NCBI RefSeq assembly: GCF_002994745.2
Contig: NC_037093.1
Coordinates: forward strand, 21,215,555 to 21,279,554
DNA: 64,000 nucleotides
Reading direction: 5' to 3'
Source of the DNA: Rosa chinensis
Lineage: Eukaryota > Streptophyta > Magnoliopsida > Rosales > Rosaceae
Each line of letters starts with the position of its first letter. Positions within the stretch are counted from its first letter, which is position 1. The notes beneath the pieces were generated by a model. That model was not told the DNA's origin and ran no database searches. It saw nothing but the letters and a program-made list of their open reading frames with translations. Below, one piece after another: positions 34,924 through 46,613 of the stretch. The position numbers and the translations under genes are program-made.

Positions 34924-37337
34924 GGGCAATGATATAGGGACTCAATGAGGCCTAAGATTTGTGGCCTCAATCCTAGGTGTCAAGCCATGTCATCTATACA
35001 CCTCACTAATTTATCAAATTATGTCATGTCATTCTTGAATAAAAAGACTATCTTATCCTTTCAAAATCTAATGGCTCTAAATTATTTTAGCTTTCTTTTA
35101 GAAAAAATACATTATTTTATTTTTTTTCTTTTTCTTTTTTTTATTATATATATATATAACTCGTCTAAAAAAATTTATATTTATATATTTTTGTGAATAT
35201 ATATATATTTATCTATAATTCGTCAAAAAATATATATATATATATATATGTTGTTGAATATATAACGGCTCTAAATTATTTTGACTTTCTTCTAAAAAAA
35301 ATATTGTTTGGTTTTTTTTCCTTTCTTTCTTTTTCATTATTTTGGATTTTATTTCATTATACATATTCAAAAAAAAGTATGGGTGTATATATATAATTCG
35401 TTAAAAACAAAGTTATATATATATATATATAATTCATCCAAAAAATTTATATATTTTCGATGGAGAATGAATGTGGTGTGTGTATATATATATATTAATA
35501 TCGTAATTATAATCCATGAAATCTGGTAAATTAAAGTAATATTTAAATCTTTTGATAAATAAAATTAATGGAAGATTAGTTACCTTACATTAACAAGTTA
35601 ATTTGAAAAGTCATAAATTAAATTGGATTCACAAAAATGGAAAGAAAATGTATTTAAATCATAATTTTAACTCATAAAATCTGGTGATTGAAAACCTAGA
35701 TATCTAAATTGATTGGGAAGTTGATATCTGAAAAGAAATTGCTTAATATGGAATACAATATATTGCACATGAGGAAATTAATTTTTGAAAGTATACTTGT
35801 TTTGTTGATCCCAAATTTTTCAATAGACAATAATGATTTTTAAATGTGAATGATAGCTTCTATTTTAGTGTAAATATGTCATTAGAAAAAAGTTCCCAGT
35901 GAACTCTACTTGTTCATTATTAGCTACTTAGTACTTTTTTGTTCGTATAAGACATGTTAGTACTTAGCTGACTTTCGATTTCAATGTGAATGATATATGG
36001 CTTCAATTTTAGTGTGAATATGTTATTAGGGAAAGATTCCCCGTTGAACTTTACTATTGGCTACTTAGTACTTACTTGTTCGTGCAAGACACAGTAGCTT
36101 ATTTTAAGTTTCAATGGATGATGGCTTCTATTTTAGTGTGAATATGCCATTCGGGAAAGGTCTTTAGTAAACTTTACTGGCTCATTATTAGCTACTTAGT
36201 ACTTATTGTTCGTGTAAGACATGCTAGCTAACTTTAAATTTCAGTGTGGATGATGACTTCTATTTTAGTGTAATTATGTCATTAGGAAAAGGTCCCCAGT
36301 GAACTTTACTAGCTCATTATTGGCTACTTAGTACTTATTTGTTACTGTAAGACAATGTGCACGATGACTTCTATTTTAGTGTAATTATGCTATTAGGAAA
36401 ATATCCTTAGTAAACTTTACACATCATTTGCTACTTAATGCTTACTTGTTCGTGCAAGACATGTTAGCTCTTTCAGTTTCAGTAGATGATAGCTTCTATT
36501 TAAGTGTGAACATGCCATTAGGTAAAGGTCTCCAGTGAACTCTACTAGCTCATCATTGGCTACTTAGTACTTATTTATTACTGTAAGACATGTTAGCTGA
36601 CTTTAAATTTCAGTGTGGATGATGATTTCTATTTCAGTATAAATATACCATTAGGGAAAAGTCCCCAGTAAACTTTACTGGCTCATTATTAGCTACTTAT
36701 TACTTATTTGTTCGTGTAAGACATGTTAGCTGACTTTAATGTTAATGTGGACGATGACTTCTATTTTACACCTTCCTTAATTACACTTTTTCTTTGATTA
36801 TTGTTGTGTTATACACCTATTGTTCATTGAATTTCTACATAGTATTAATAACATTATAATTGTTTTTTCATGTAAAAATAAATGAACAGTTGTATTAATG
36901 AAGTCTCACTTGACCTTTAAGGAACACTTCCTAATGTTGCGTTTGGATGAGACAATATTAAATTATCGAGAAATTTTGAAATGATGGAATCTAGAATTTT
37001 ATCAATTCAATTTATTAATGATATTTTCTTACCTCTTCAATTACCAGATTTCATAGGTTTTAATTACAATTTCAATACATTTTCTTTCCATTTTTGTGGA
37101 TCCAATTTAATTTTTGACTTTTCTAATTAACTTGTTAGTGTAAGGTAAACTAATCTTCCATTAATTTTATTAAATTCATTTATTAAAAGAGTTGAATATT
37201 ACTTCAATTTACCAAATTTGATGGATTATAATTAAGATATTAATATGTTTTCTTTCCATTTTTGTGGAATCAATTTTAAATTTGACTTTTTTTAATCAAC
37301 TTTTTTATTTATTTTGTGGGTTAGAATTATGACATTA

Positions 37338-37368
<31 letters not shown>

Positions 37369-37651
37369 CACACAAACACATATTTGTATATAATTTTTTT
37401 GACGAATTATATATATAAATATATATAAATAACGAAAAAAAGAAAAAAAAAACTAAAATAATATATTTTATTTTTAGATGAAAACCAAAATAATTTAGAG
37501 CCATTAGATTTTGGAAGGATAAGATAGTCTTTTTACTCAAGAATTACATGACATGATTTGGCAAATAGGTGATGTGTGTAGATGACATGACATGACACCT
37601 AGGATTGAGGCCACAAATCTTAGGCCTCATTGAGGCCACAAATCATTTTCC
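34924..37651. mobile_element. Foldback MULE-like element with central tandem array
   Basis: A perfect 9-bp duplication TTAAACAAA flanks it (34915-34923 and 37652-37660). The termini are GGGCAATGAT and, inverted, GGAAAATGAT. The two arms are inverted copies for roughly 700-850 bases (about 34924-35770 and 36940-37651), including GGCCTAAGATTTGTGGCCTC near both ends. The centre is a tandem array. There is no transposase gene. TSD length and long arms fit a non-autonomous Mutator-like or foldback element. Confidence 0.85.
35860..36770. repeat. Central tandem array of the foldback element, 7 units of 107-137 bp
   Basis: The word GCTACTTA recurs at 35923, 36060, 36191, 36323, 36430, 36559 and 36692. 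Each unit also has GATGACTTCTATTTTAGTGT, then a conserved TTAGG-AAA-GTCCCCAGT and GTAAGACATG. The fifth unit is shorter than the others. Confidence 0.88.
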
Positions 37652-37660
37652 TTAAACAAA

Positions 37661-37908
37661 TTGACAATTAAGCACAGCTCATTTAGACCTATTCGCTCGC
37701 TTTATTCAAAATGAACCTATAAAAAGAACATACACCAGGTTACCTAACTCTTAAATAGAGATTCCAACTATTTAAAGAACTCAATTATTGAAAAACCAAA
37801 AAATAAAATTACTATAAGACATGTGTCTATGTCTGTAGGCATGAACTCAAAAAGCCTGAGACTCTGAGACCCAAGTCTTTACCCACTTCAAGACATAAAA
37901 ACCCTATT
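37661..37908. other. Short spacer before the copia element
   Basis: No feature recognised. Confidence 0.4.
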
Positions 37909-38166
37909 TGTTGGGTTTAGTATTTCTGTTAAAGTTGTTAGAGTTTGGCTGTGTCAAAGATCAATTAATAAGTTCCTATTTGTTAGTAACCAGCTAGTAG
38001 GATTTGACTTCTTCTGTAACTAGATACCATGTTTTTAGAACGTGGACTGTTTTGATTTGTTATTCCTTATCTCTTTGTAAGGCTTATATAAGCCAGCAGC
38101 TGTTTTGAAGTTTAATAAGAATCATTCTCAGTTTGAGTGAATTATTGTGTACTAGAGTTTTCAACA
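37909..38166 (+). repeat. 5' LTR of the copia element
   Basis: It begins TGTTGGGTTTAG and ends TTTTCAACA. A TATA-like TTATATAAGCC lies near 38085, followed about 30 bases later by the expected transcript start. Confidence 0.92.
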
Positions 38167-38272
38167 TTCTGGTATCAGAGCTCCCTCAAGGGGCCTGATC
38201 AACTGTGGGTAGGAACTGCAGTTTCCTAACAAGGTGAGAAAGAGAAAAACAAAAACTGTGGAAGAGTGAGAG

Positions 38273-39080
38273 ATGTCAACTGAAGGAGGCAACTTTGTTC
38301 AGCTGGCGTTACCTAAGTTCAATGGTCACTACGACCATTGGGCTATGCTCATGGAGAATTTTCTCCGGTCAGAGGAGTATTGGCACTTGGTGGATACAGG
38401 GATTCTCACAGTAGCTGATGAAGTAGAGTCAACAGAGGCAGAAAAGAAGACAATTGAAGAGCAATGTTTGAAAGACTTAAAGGTGAAGAACTATCTCTTC
38501 CAGGCCACAGATAGAACTATTATGGAAACGATTCTTAACAAGGAGAGTTCAAAGAGCATTTGGGATTCGATGAAACAAAAATATCAGGGGACAACTAGAG
38601 TGAAGAGAGCTCAACTGCAGGCGTTCAGAAGAGAGTTTGAAGTTCTCTAGATGAGAGGAGAGAAGGCGGACGAGAACTTTGCTCAGACACTCACAATTGT
38701 GAACAAGATGAAGATACATGGTGAGAATATGAGTCAAGTTGTGATTATTGAGAAAATCTTGAGATCAATGACCTCAAGATTTGACTACGTCGTGTGATCA
38801 GTGGAGGAGTCCAATGACCTGGATGTATTGACAATAGACGAGCTACAAAGTAGTTTGTTAGTTCATGAGCAAAGAATGAACTGTCATGGTGGAGATGCAA
38901 GGGATGAGCAAGCTTTGACGGTCTCTTATGGAGAAAGGTACAAAGGAAGAGGCAGAGGTAGAGGATTTGCTCGAGGTAGAGGGAGAGGTAGAGGTAGGCA
39001 GCCTCTAAACAAGGCCATCGTGGAGTGTTTTAAATGCCACAAACTAGGGCACTTCCAATATGAATGCCCTAGTTGGGAGA
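38273..39080 (+). pseudogene. Copia gag with CCHC knuckle, two in-frame stops
   Basis: The N-terminus reads ALPKFNGHYDHWAMLMENFL, the plant copia gag signature. The same frame is interrupted by TAG at 38648 and TGA near 38796, then continues with an Arg/Gly-rich stretch and the knuckle CFKCHKLGHFQYEC near 39030. No frameshift is needed within gag. Confidence 0.88.
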
Positions 39081-40330
39081 ACAAAATCAATTATTCCGAG
39101 ATCGATGAAGAAGAGGAGATGCTCCTAATGTCCTTTGTTGAAGCCAACAATTCAAAATGGGAAGAAGTGTGGTTCCTCGATTCCGATTGCAGCAATCATA
39201 TGTGTGGAAATAGGCAATGGTTCTCCAACTTTGACGAAGCATTCAGACACTCAGTAAAGCTCGGCAACAACTCAAGGATGGGTGTAATGGGCAGAGGCAA
39301 TATCCGGTTTGAGATTAATGGCACAACTCAGGTTGTCACTGATGTCTTCTATGTACCAGATTTAAAGAACAACTTGCTGAGTGTAGGGCAGCTTCAAGAG
39401 AAAGGCTTGGCCATACTTATACAACATGGAGAATGCAAGCTGTATCACCCTAACAGAGGATTGATTATGAAGACGAGGATGACTACAAATTGTATGTTTG
39501 TGTTATTGGCTAGTGTGGTACTTGATGGCTCAACCTGTCTGCAAATAGTCACCGAGGATAGCTCTCAATTATGTCATCGAAGATATGGGCATTTGAGTAA
39601 CAAAGGTCTGAGGACATTGCAGCACAAGAAGATGGTGAAAGGCCTTCCCCTTCTCAAAACCACAACCAAAGCTTGCATTGAATGCTTGGTTGGCAAGCAA
39701 CACAAAGATGTGATTCCAAAGAAAAGTCAGTGGCGTGCCTCTCAGAGATTGCAGCTTATACATGCCGATATCTGCGGCCCCATCACACCTGCTTCCAACA
39801 GTGGCAAAAGGTACCTCATAAGCTTTATGGATGATTTTAGTTGGAAGGTGTGGATATACTTTCTAGTTGAAAAGTCTGAAGCATTTACAACTTTCAAAGA
39901 CTTTAAGAGCTTGGTTGAAAAGGAGTCAGGTGCATTACTATGTTGTTTATGCACTAATAGAGGAGGAGAATTCACCTCCAATGAGTTCAAAAATTTCTGT
40001 AAAGTTAATGGTATAAGCAGGCAACTTACAGCAGCCTACACCCTCAGCAAAACGGGGTAGCTGAACGCAAAAACCGAACTATTATGAATATGGTTCGGAG
40101 TATGCTGTGTGACAAGCAAGTACCAAAGAACTTTTGGCCAGAAGCTGCAAGATGGACCGCTCATGTGCTCAATAGAAGTCCAACGCTGGTTGTGAAAGAC
40201 AAGACCTCCGACGAGATGTGGAGTGGAATTAGACTTAACGTGGACTACTTTCGAGTATTTGGATGCCTTGCTCACGTACATGTGCCAGATCAAAGAAGAA
40301 CAAAGCTTGATGATAAAAGCTTCCAATGCG
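39081..40330 (+). pseudogene. Copia protease and integrase, frameshifted
   Basis: The protease region reads VWFLDSDCSNHMCG; the usual D-S-G is D-S-D here, which should abolish catalysis. The pre-integrase zinc motif has LCHRRYGHLSNKGL, followed by CIECLVGKQHK. The integrase core has LIHADICGPITPAS (first Asp) and TNRGGEFTSNEF; the usual Asp before R-G-G-E is Asn. A frameshift near 40040 precedes the catalytic Glu region. Confidence 0.88.
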
Positions 40331-42204
40331 TATTACTTGGAGTAAGTGATGAGTTTAAGGCATATCGTTTGTTTGATCCAGTTGCTAAAAGAATAGTCGT
40401 GAGCCGAGATGTGACTTTTGAAGAAGATAAGGGCTGGAATTGGGGGAGGACTGCTGATGAAGCAAATCTTGACATATTAGATTGGGGAGAGAGTGATGAA
40501 GAACAAGATGAGTTTACTGAAGGTGAAGAAGAAGTTGAGGATGATACAGATGCAGTGGTGACAGATAATGAGGCTAGAGTGACAACTTCATCTTCTAATG
40601 AGTCACTAGTTGAACCTGCAGCTGAGGGAAGAAATCGAAGGGGGCCGATATGGATGCAAGATTATGAGAATGGTGAAGGGTTGTCCGAGGAGGAGGATGT
40701 GAATAATCTTGTTATGTTCACAACTCATGATGATCCGAGTTCTTTTGAAGAAGCTGCAAGGGATATCAAATGGAGAAGGGCAATGGATTCAGACATAGAA
40801 GCTATTGAGAAGAATAAGACTTGGCAGCTTACCACGCTACCTCCAGGGGCTAAAAGGATAGGTGTGAAGTGGGTCTTCAAGACCAAATTGAATGAAAACG
40901 GTGAAATTGACAAGTGCAAGGCTAGGTTGGTAGCTAAAGGCTATGCTCAACAACAAGGGATGGATTATAGTGAAGTCTTCGCTCCAGTAGCAAGGTGGGA
41001 CACTATCCGAATGGTACTAGCTCTAGTAGCACAAAAGGGCTGGAATGTGTATCAAATTGACGTGAAGAGTGTATTTCTTCAGGTGAGTTGAATGAGGATG
41101 TGTACGTGGAGCAGCCACTAGGATATATTCGAAAGGGTGAAGAAGACAAGGTCTATAAGCTCAAGAAGGCGCTATATGGATTGAAGCAGGCGCCACGTGC
41201 TTAGTACAGCAGAATCGAAACCTACTTTGTCAAAGAGGGTTTCGAACGATGCAATTATGAGCATACTCTTTTTGTCAAGATAGAAGAAGGAGGTAAGAGG
41301 TTCTTGATTGTGAGTTTATACGTTGATGACTTAATCTTTACTGGGAATGATGCATGCATGTTTGAAAGTTTTAAGAGTTCCATGAAGGTTGAGTTTGATA
41401 TGACGGATTTAGGGAAGATGAAATACTTCCTGGGTGTCGAAGTTGTGCAAAATCCTGAAGGTATTTACTTAAGCCAAAAGAAATATGCTCGTGAATTGCT
41501 TGAGAAGTTCGGTTTAAAGAATGGCAATCCTGCGAAGAACCCCATAGTGCCCAGCTTTAAGTTGTCAAAAGAAGGAGAAGGTGTTAGAGTTGATGCTACA
41601 GTTTATAAGAAAATAGTTGGAAGTCTCATGTACATTACGGCAACAAGGCCTGATTTGATGTATGTAGTATGTCTCTTGAGTAGGTACATGGCTAATCCAA
41701 CAGAATTACATATGCAAGCAGCAAAAAAGGTTCTTTGTTTTTTTCAATTATGTCGGAGACATTGATGATAGGAAGAGTACGTCTAGTTACGTGTTTTTGT
41801 TAAGTGGTGGTGCAGTTTCATGGTCATCAAGGAAACAACCGGTGGTGACATTGTCTACCACTGAGGCAGAGTTTGTGGCAGCAGCTTCGTGTGCTTGTCA
41901 ATGTGTGTGGTTGCGAAGGGTTCTGGAGAAGATTGGTCATTCATAAGACAAGTGCACCACCATAATGTGTGATAACAGTTCGACAATCAAACTGTCTAAG
42001 AATCCAGTTATGCATGGAAGAAGCAAACATATAGACGTGAGGTTTCATTTCTTAAGGGATCTTACGAAGGAGGAGGTGCTGAAGCTGGTTCATTGTGGCA
42101 CGAGTCATCAAGTGGCCGATATTATGACCAAGCCTTTGAAGCTTGATGTGTTCTTGAGGTTGCATAGTAAGCTCGGAGTCCTTGTAGTGCCAAATTTAAA
42201 CTGA
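40331..42204 (+). pseudogene. Copia reverse transcriptase and RNase H, broken
   Basis: After an acidic linker, RT reads TLPPGAKRIGVKWVFKTKLN and ARLVAKGYAQQQGMDYSEVF up to a frameshift near 41080. It then shows YGLKQAPRA followed by a stop, and the catalytic box SLYVDDLIFTGN near 41325. An internal deletion near 41745 joins the RNase H start abruptly. RNase H shows TTEAEFVAAAS and ends with VADIMTKPLKLDVF. Confidence 0.88.
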
Positions 42205-42235
42205 ATGCATACTGCAATCAGTTTAAGGGAGGATT

Positions 42236-42493
42236 TGTGGGGTTTAGTCTTTCTGTTAAAGTTGTTAGAGTTTGGCTTTGTCAAAGATCAGTTAATAAGT
42301 TCCTATTTGTTAGGAACCAGCTACTAGGATTTGACTTCTTCTGTAACTAGATACCATGTTTTTAGAACGTGGACTGTTTTGTTTTGTTATTCCTTATCTC
42401 TTTGTAAGGCTTATATAAGCCAGCAACTTTTTTGAAGTTTAATAAGAATCATTCTTAGTTTGAATGAATTATTGTGTACTAGAGTTTTCAACA
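42236..42493 (+). repeat. 3' LTR of the copia element
   Basis: It begins TGTGGGGTTTAG right after the polypurine tract and ends TTTTCAACA. It is the same length as the 5' LTR, with about 96% identity by eye. Confidence 0.92.
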
Positions 42494-43427
42494 AACATGC
42501 CATCAACACTATGCTTCACCGTTTCCCTCCACCCCACAATGCTTGATCAAGACCTCTTACCCGGAACCACCATAGTCGAAACCCAAGCGCATAATTAGTC
42601 ACTTTAATTATCACCAGAATTGAAGAGATTATAGGAAAACTAACCCACACCCTGCCAACATCACTGCACCATAAACCAGTGCTGCCATCAAGAACCAAGT
42701 TGTAGGAGGCCATTTTCGGGAACCCGGCCAGATCCACCGACCAATGAGTCAATCGAGACCTGCTAGAAAAACTTCTGATGTCGACCGAAATGAAGGCTAA
42801 GAAAGCTCTCAAATTTAATATATAGGATTCAAATTAAAGGTTGTCGAGAGGTCCTGACGTTGGAGTCGGGCAAGATGAACCAAGACCGGTGCTGGTTTTG
42901 ATACCATATAACATTTCTGGATACCCCAAACTAGGCGACGAGGATTTAAAGGCAGCTGGGCTCTCGCTCTCGCTGCCATTTTAATTAATTTGTGCTTGAT
43001 AGCCAAAGAGAGATAATAAAGTGTTTTTGTTTTTTCTTTTCTGAACTCAAATCCACTAATATATTCATCTAAAGCCAGAAAATGTCATTATACTTATATA
43101 CCCTTCTGCTGCCATATACAGACAGATAAGAAGATAGTTGTAGTACCCACAGTGGTACATAGAAATAGACCTAATCAATAGATATTCATGTACATAGACA
43201 TAGCGGAAATCCTCCTTTAGTACTACTTCAGAGGCGTTAGACAAACATAAAGTGCGGACAAATGCCTAGCTTCCTAATACAATAAAATTATTGTAATTAA
43301 ACAAACTAAAAAGAGGTCTTAACCAGATAGCCAAATTTAGGCTAACATGAACCCACTTACTCTAGAATCTCTTTAATGTGCCCGCTTATCTTATTTACTT
43401 ACTAGTGAAAAGACTGTTTTAGACAAA
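42494..43427. other. Unannotated sequence
   Basis: No gene or repeat I can support. A minus-strand frame of 98 codons (42812-42516) shows no recognisable domain and is probably chance. Confidence 0.4.
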
Positions 43428-43436
43428 ATTATAAAA

Positions 43437-44794
43437 TGGTTAAATACTGTTTAGTCCTTATACTTTGCATCTCTCATCGTTTCAGTCCCTCACATTCTAA
43501 TTTAATCTAAAAACTCCCTGACCTCACAATTTCCCTCCAATAGGTCCCTTCTGTGTCAAATTAGGAGCTGGCCTTGGGTGAAATGTCCAATATACCCCTC
43601 TGTTATTTCTTTTTCCTTTTTTTCCTTTTTTTTTGTTTTTCCTTTTTAATTTCTTTTTTTCCTTTTTAATTTCTTTTTTCCTTTTTTTCTCTTTTTCCTT
43701 TTTAATTTCTTTTTTTTTCTTTTTTCTTTTTCCTTTTTAATTTCTTTTTTGCTTTTTCTTCTTTTTTCTTATTCCTTTTTAATTTCTTTTTTACTTTTTT
43801 TTTTCCTTTCATTCTGCCTACTTTCTCCTTCCTCAACCCACCAATCCCGTTCCAATCAAACTCCACAACCCATCTGTTTCTCTTCCCAAATTGAAACCAA
43901 ACCCAGCAAAGACCTATCTTGGCGGTGTATAGATAGACATCGAGCAAAAGTAAGAGGCTAGGAGCTGATTGATCACTTCTTCACCTTCTCTGAAGCCATC
44001 TCCCTCCATTGTCTCTTAGCAGATCCGCCCTCGGCTCCATCGTCGCTGACGCCATCTCTCAAACATAAGCAAATCCCAATCAGCTCGGAAATTCACCGCT
44101 CAACCACTCCCCTCTTGTTTTCACAGCCTACTTCTCTCTCTCCCACTCAACTCCCACTTTCTCTCTCCACATCAGGCCTCAATTTGGAAACTTTTCACTG
44201 AAAACTACCATTTTTTTCAGACTCTAAGGTTTTTGGGTCTTGCTCAAGATGGTGATTTGGATTTTGGGTCTGGTTGAAATGGTGGTTTTTGATGGCCAAG
44301 TTGACCAAAACCAGAAGTGAAGAAGAAGAATAGTGATGGAAAAGAAAAATGGCTACCGGCGTGGAGAACAATAATTGTTCGGGTCGATCTGGATTGGTTC
44401 GCAGACGTGGCGCTACTGATGTCACAGGATATGGTGATCATTAAAAAGAAAAAAGAAAAAAAGAAAAAAGAAAAAAAGAAAAAAAGAAAAAAAGAAAAAA
44501 GAAAAAAAGAAAAAAAGAAAAAAAGAGGAAAAAAATAAATTAAAAAGGAAAAAAAAAGGAAAAAATAAATTAAAAAGGAAAAGAAAAAAAGAAAAAAAAG
44601 AAATTAAAAAGGAAAAAGAAATAACAGAGGGGTATATTGGACATTTCACCCCAGGCCAACTCCTAATTTGATGCGGAAGAGACTTATTAGAGGGAAATTG
44701 TGAGATTAGAGAGTTTTTAGATTAAATTAGAATGTCAGGGACTGAAACGATGAGAGAGCTAGGCAAAATAAATGGACTAAACAATATTTAACCC
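43437..44794. mobile_element. MULE-like TIR element, 1.36 kb, with pyrimidine/purine arms
   Basis: ATTATAAAA (9 bp) flanks it at 43428-43436 and 44795-44803. The inverted ends are TGGTTAAATACTGTTTAGTCC minus one base at the left, and the reverse complement of GGGTTAAATATTGTTTAGTCC at the right. The arms are about 350 bases. Their inner parts are a TTTTTCC-rich run (43600-43810) facing an AAAGGAAAAA-rich run (44440-44620). The interior (43815-44435) is unique, C/T-rich and possibly captured host sequence. No transposase is present. Confidence 0.82.
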
Positions 44795-44803
44795 ATTATA
44801 AAA

Positions 44804-45880
44804 ATTACAAGCATGTCTCTCTCTTCTCCGATTTTGGACACCGACGACGGCCTCTCTCTCTCTCTCTCTCTACCACGGACCTCCGGCGACTCATACCACA
44901 ACCTCAGACCACCGGCCTCCTACATCTCCTTCCTCCGAAATGATGTCTAGATGGCTGCGCTGGGAAGGATCTCTAAACACCTGAAAGAGGCTTTATTTCC
45001 GTTTTTGATCTTCAGTGCCGAATCGGATGATCTGATTTTACTGCCTTAGTTTGAGATGTTGCCGGAGGACGGCTTCGCTCTCAAGAATGGAGGAGCTACT
45101 GCTTCGGACTTGGCTTGGTTTTGCAATTGAACGATTAAATTTGTAGAGCAGTATCTTAAATTAGGATTTTTGTGCAATTCTGTTGAAAGTATCAGCTTTT
45201 GAATTAGGTTAACCTTTTTTTTTTGTGAGAGAGTGAGGGAAAGTTGTTTTACTTTTAGTAGTATTTAAGAATTGCATGCTTAGTTTTTTAGGGATTGAAT
45301 TGATGAATCAGTGAGTGATAGAATTTTAAGGGAGAGTGCTTTGGTCTTTTTGAGAGAAAGAAAATTGAAATAAACTGTCTCCGTCTGAATCTGATTGAGG
45401 CATGAAGATCACCCAGCTCCGATCGATGTCTCTGGCTATTAGTCAATTATGGTGATGCAACGGGCTAGCGATGGATTCGTTAATTACCCAGACAAAACTT
45501 CAGTGTGTTTTTTAATGCTTGTTGGTTTATATTTCATTAAAGATTCAACATGAACACGAGAGTGGGCTGAGTGGCCAAATGCACAAGAAAAAGAAATGGG
45601 TAGTTATATTGACTTTCTGGGTTTTGGAATCTGTTTGGTTTAGTTAATTGGCTAAACCATTTTAAGGCTTTTGGTTTGATAAATTATAAAAGTGAATTTG
45701 TTCTTGCCCAACTTTTCTAGAATCCGAGGTTGCCACTCTTGTTTTACAAAGAAGATATATATGTGCAATGCAGAAATGATGTTTTAATTCCAATTATGTA
45801 CTAGAATAACATCTTTTTGTTAGATTTTATAGATTCATGACTAACTGTACTAATGGTTAACTGATGTAATTGTTTTGTTG
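44804..45880. other. Unannotated sequence
   Basis: A (CT)n run near 44850 and GC-richer sequence to 45120 look like a gene leader or captured fragment, but no supported coding region was found. Confidence 0.35.
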
Positions 45881-45884
45881 GGGC

Positions 45885-46460
45885 AATACACTTTCTATTG
45901 GGAGGCAATAAACATTTTATAAGGGGACAATAAATTTTTTATTGGGGGCAATAAATAATTTATTGGGGGGTAAAAAACCTTTCTATTGGGGGCAATAAAC
46001 TTTCTATAACCAGAATCCAGTCACCAGCCAGTGATCGGTGAGCCGCCTGAATCTGGTCACCGATCACCGGCCGCAAGAATCCAGTGACGACCGCAGATGG
46101 ATCATCGGTTGCTGGAGGCTTCCAAAGAAGTCGCCAGAGACTTTTATTACCCCCCCAATAAAATTTTATAAAGTTTACTGGGGGGCAATAAAATGTTTAT
46201 TGGGTATTATTGGAGGGCAATAAACAGTTTATTGGGGGCAATAAAATAGGACGCGGAACTCCGGTCACAAGTCCGGAGGTTGCTGGAAGTTTGCAAAAAG
46301 GTTGTCGGAGACTTTTATTACCCCCAAATAAATTTTTATTGGGGGGCAATAAAAAGTTTATTAGGGTGCCGATAAAGTTTATTGAAAAGCAATAAAAAGT
46401 TTATTGGGTATTATTGGGGAGTAATAAAAAGTTTATTTGGGGCAATAAAATCAGACACTG
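45885..46460. repeat. Cluster of TTATTGGGGGGCAATAAA-type repeats
   Basis: At least a dozen imperfect copies of an interrupted palindrome, ATTG(G3-6)CAATAAA, occur on both sides of two segments beginning CCGGTCAC or CCAGTCACC (46010-46130 and 46255-46310). Those two segments resemble each other and each ends GAGACTTTTATTACCCCC, so the whole appears to be a roughly 200-bp tandem unit repeated two to three times. Confidence 0.75.
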
Positions 46461-46613
46461 GATTCTGGCAGCCCGCGACGTCCAGTGAAGTCTCTCTCTT
46501 TAAGTGACAAAGGGAGAGAGGGAAAAATTGTCCAAAAAATTAATAAAAAATAACTTAATTAGGTATTAGAGCAAAAAATATGTAATTTGTTGAGTAAGTG
46601 GACAATCTTATAA

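Larger units (their letters stand above)
37909..42493 (+). mobile_element. Ty1/copia retrotransposon with both LTRs, defective
   Basis: Two 258-bp LTRs (37909-38166 and 42236-42493) bound a gag-protease-integrase-RT-RNase H region in copia order. The primer-binding site TGGTATCAGAGCTCC at 38170 matches initiator tRNA-Met, and a purine tract AAGGGAGGATT precedes the 3' LTR. By eye the LTRs differ at about 11 of 258 positions, so insertion is fairly recent. The 5-bp flanks (CTATT and AACAT) do not match. The coding region has stops, frameshifts and an internal deletion. Confidence 0.93.

Noticed and set aside
34945..35529. Phe/Ile/Tyr-rich short frames resembling membrane peptides
   Set aside because: They come from AT-rich arms of the foldback element, with TATATA runs; no start context or conserved domain.
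42516..42812. Minus-strand 98-codon frame next to the copia 3' LTR
   Set aside because: No recognisable domain or gene structure; kept as unannotated sequence.
44317..44649. Lys-rich and Phe-rich frames on both strands
   Set aside because: They are products of the low-complexity purine/pyrimidine arm of a TIR element.
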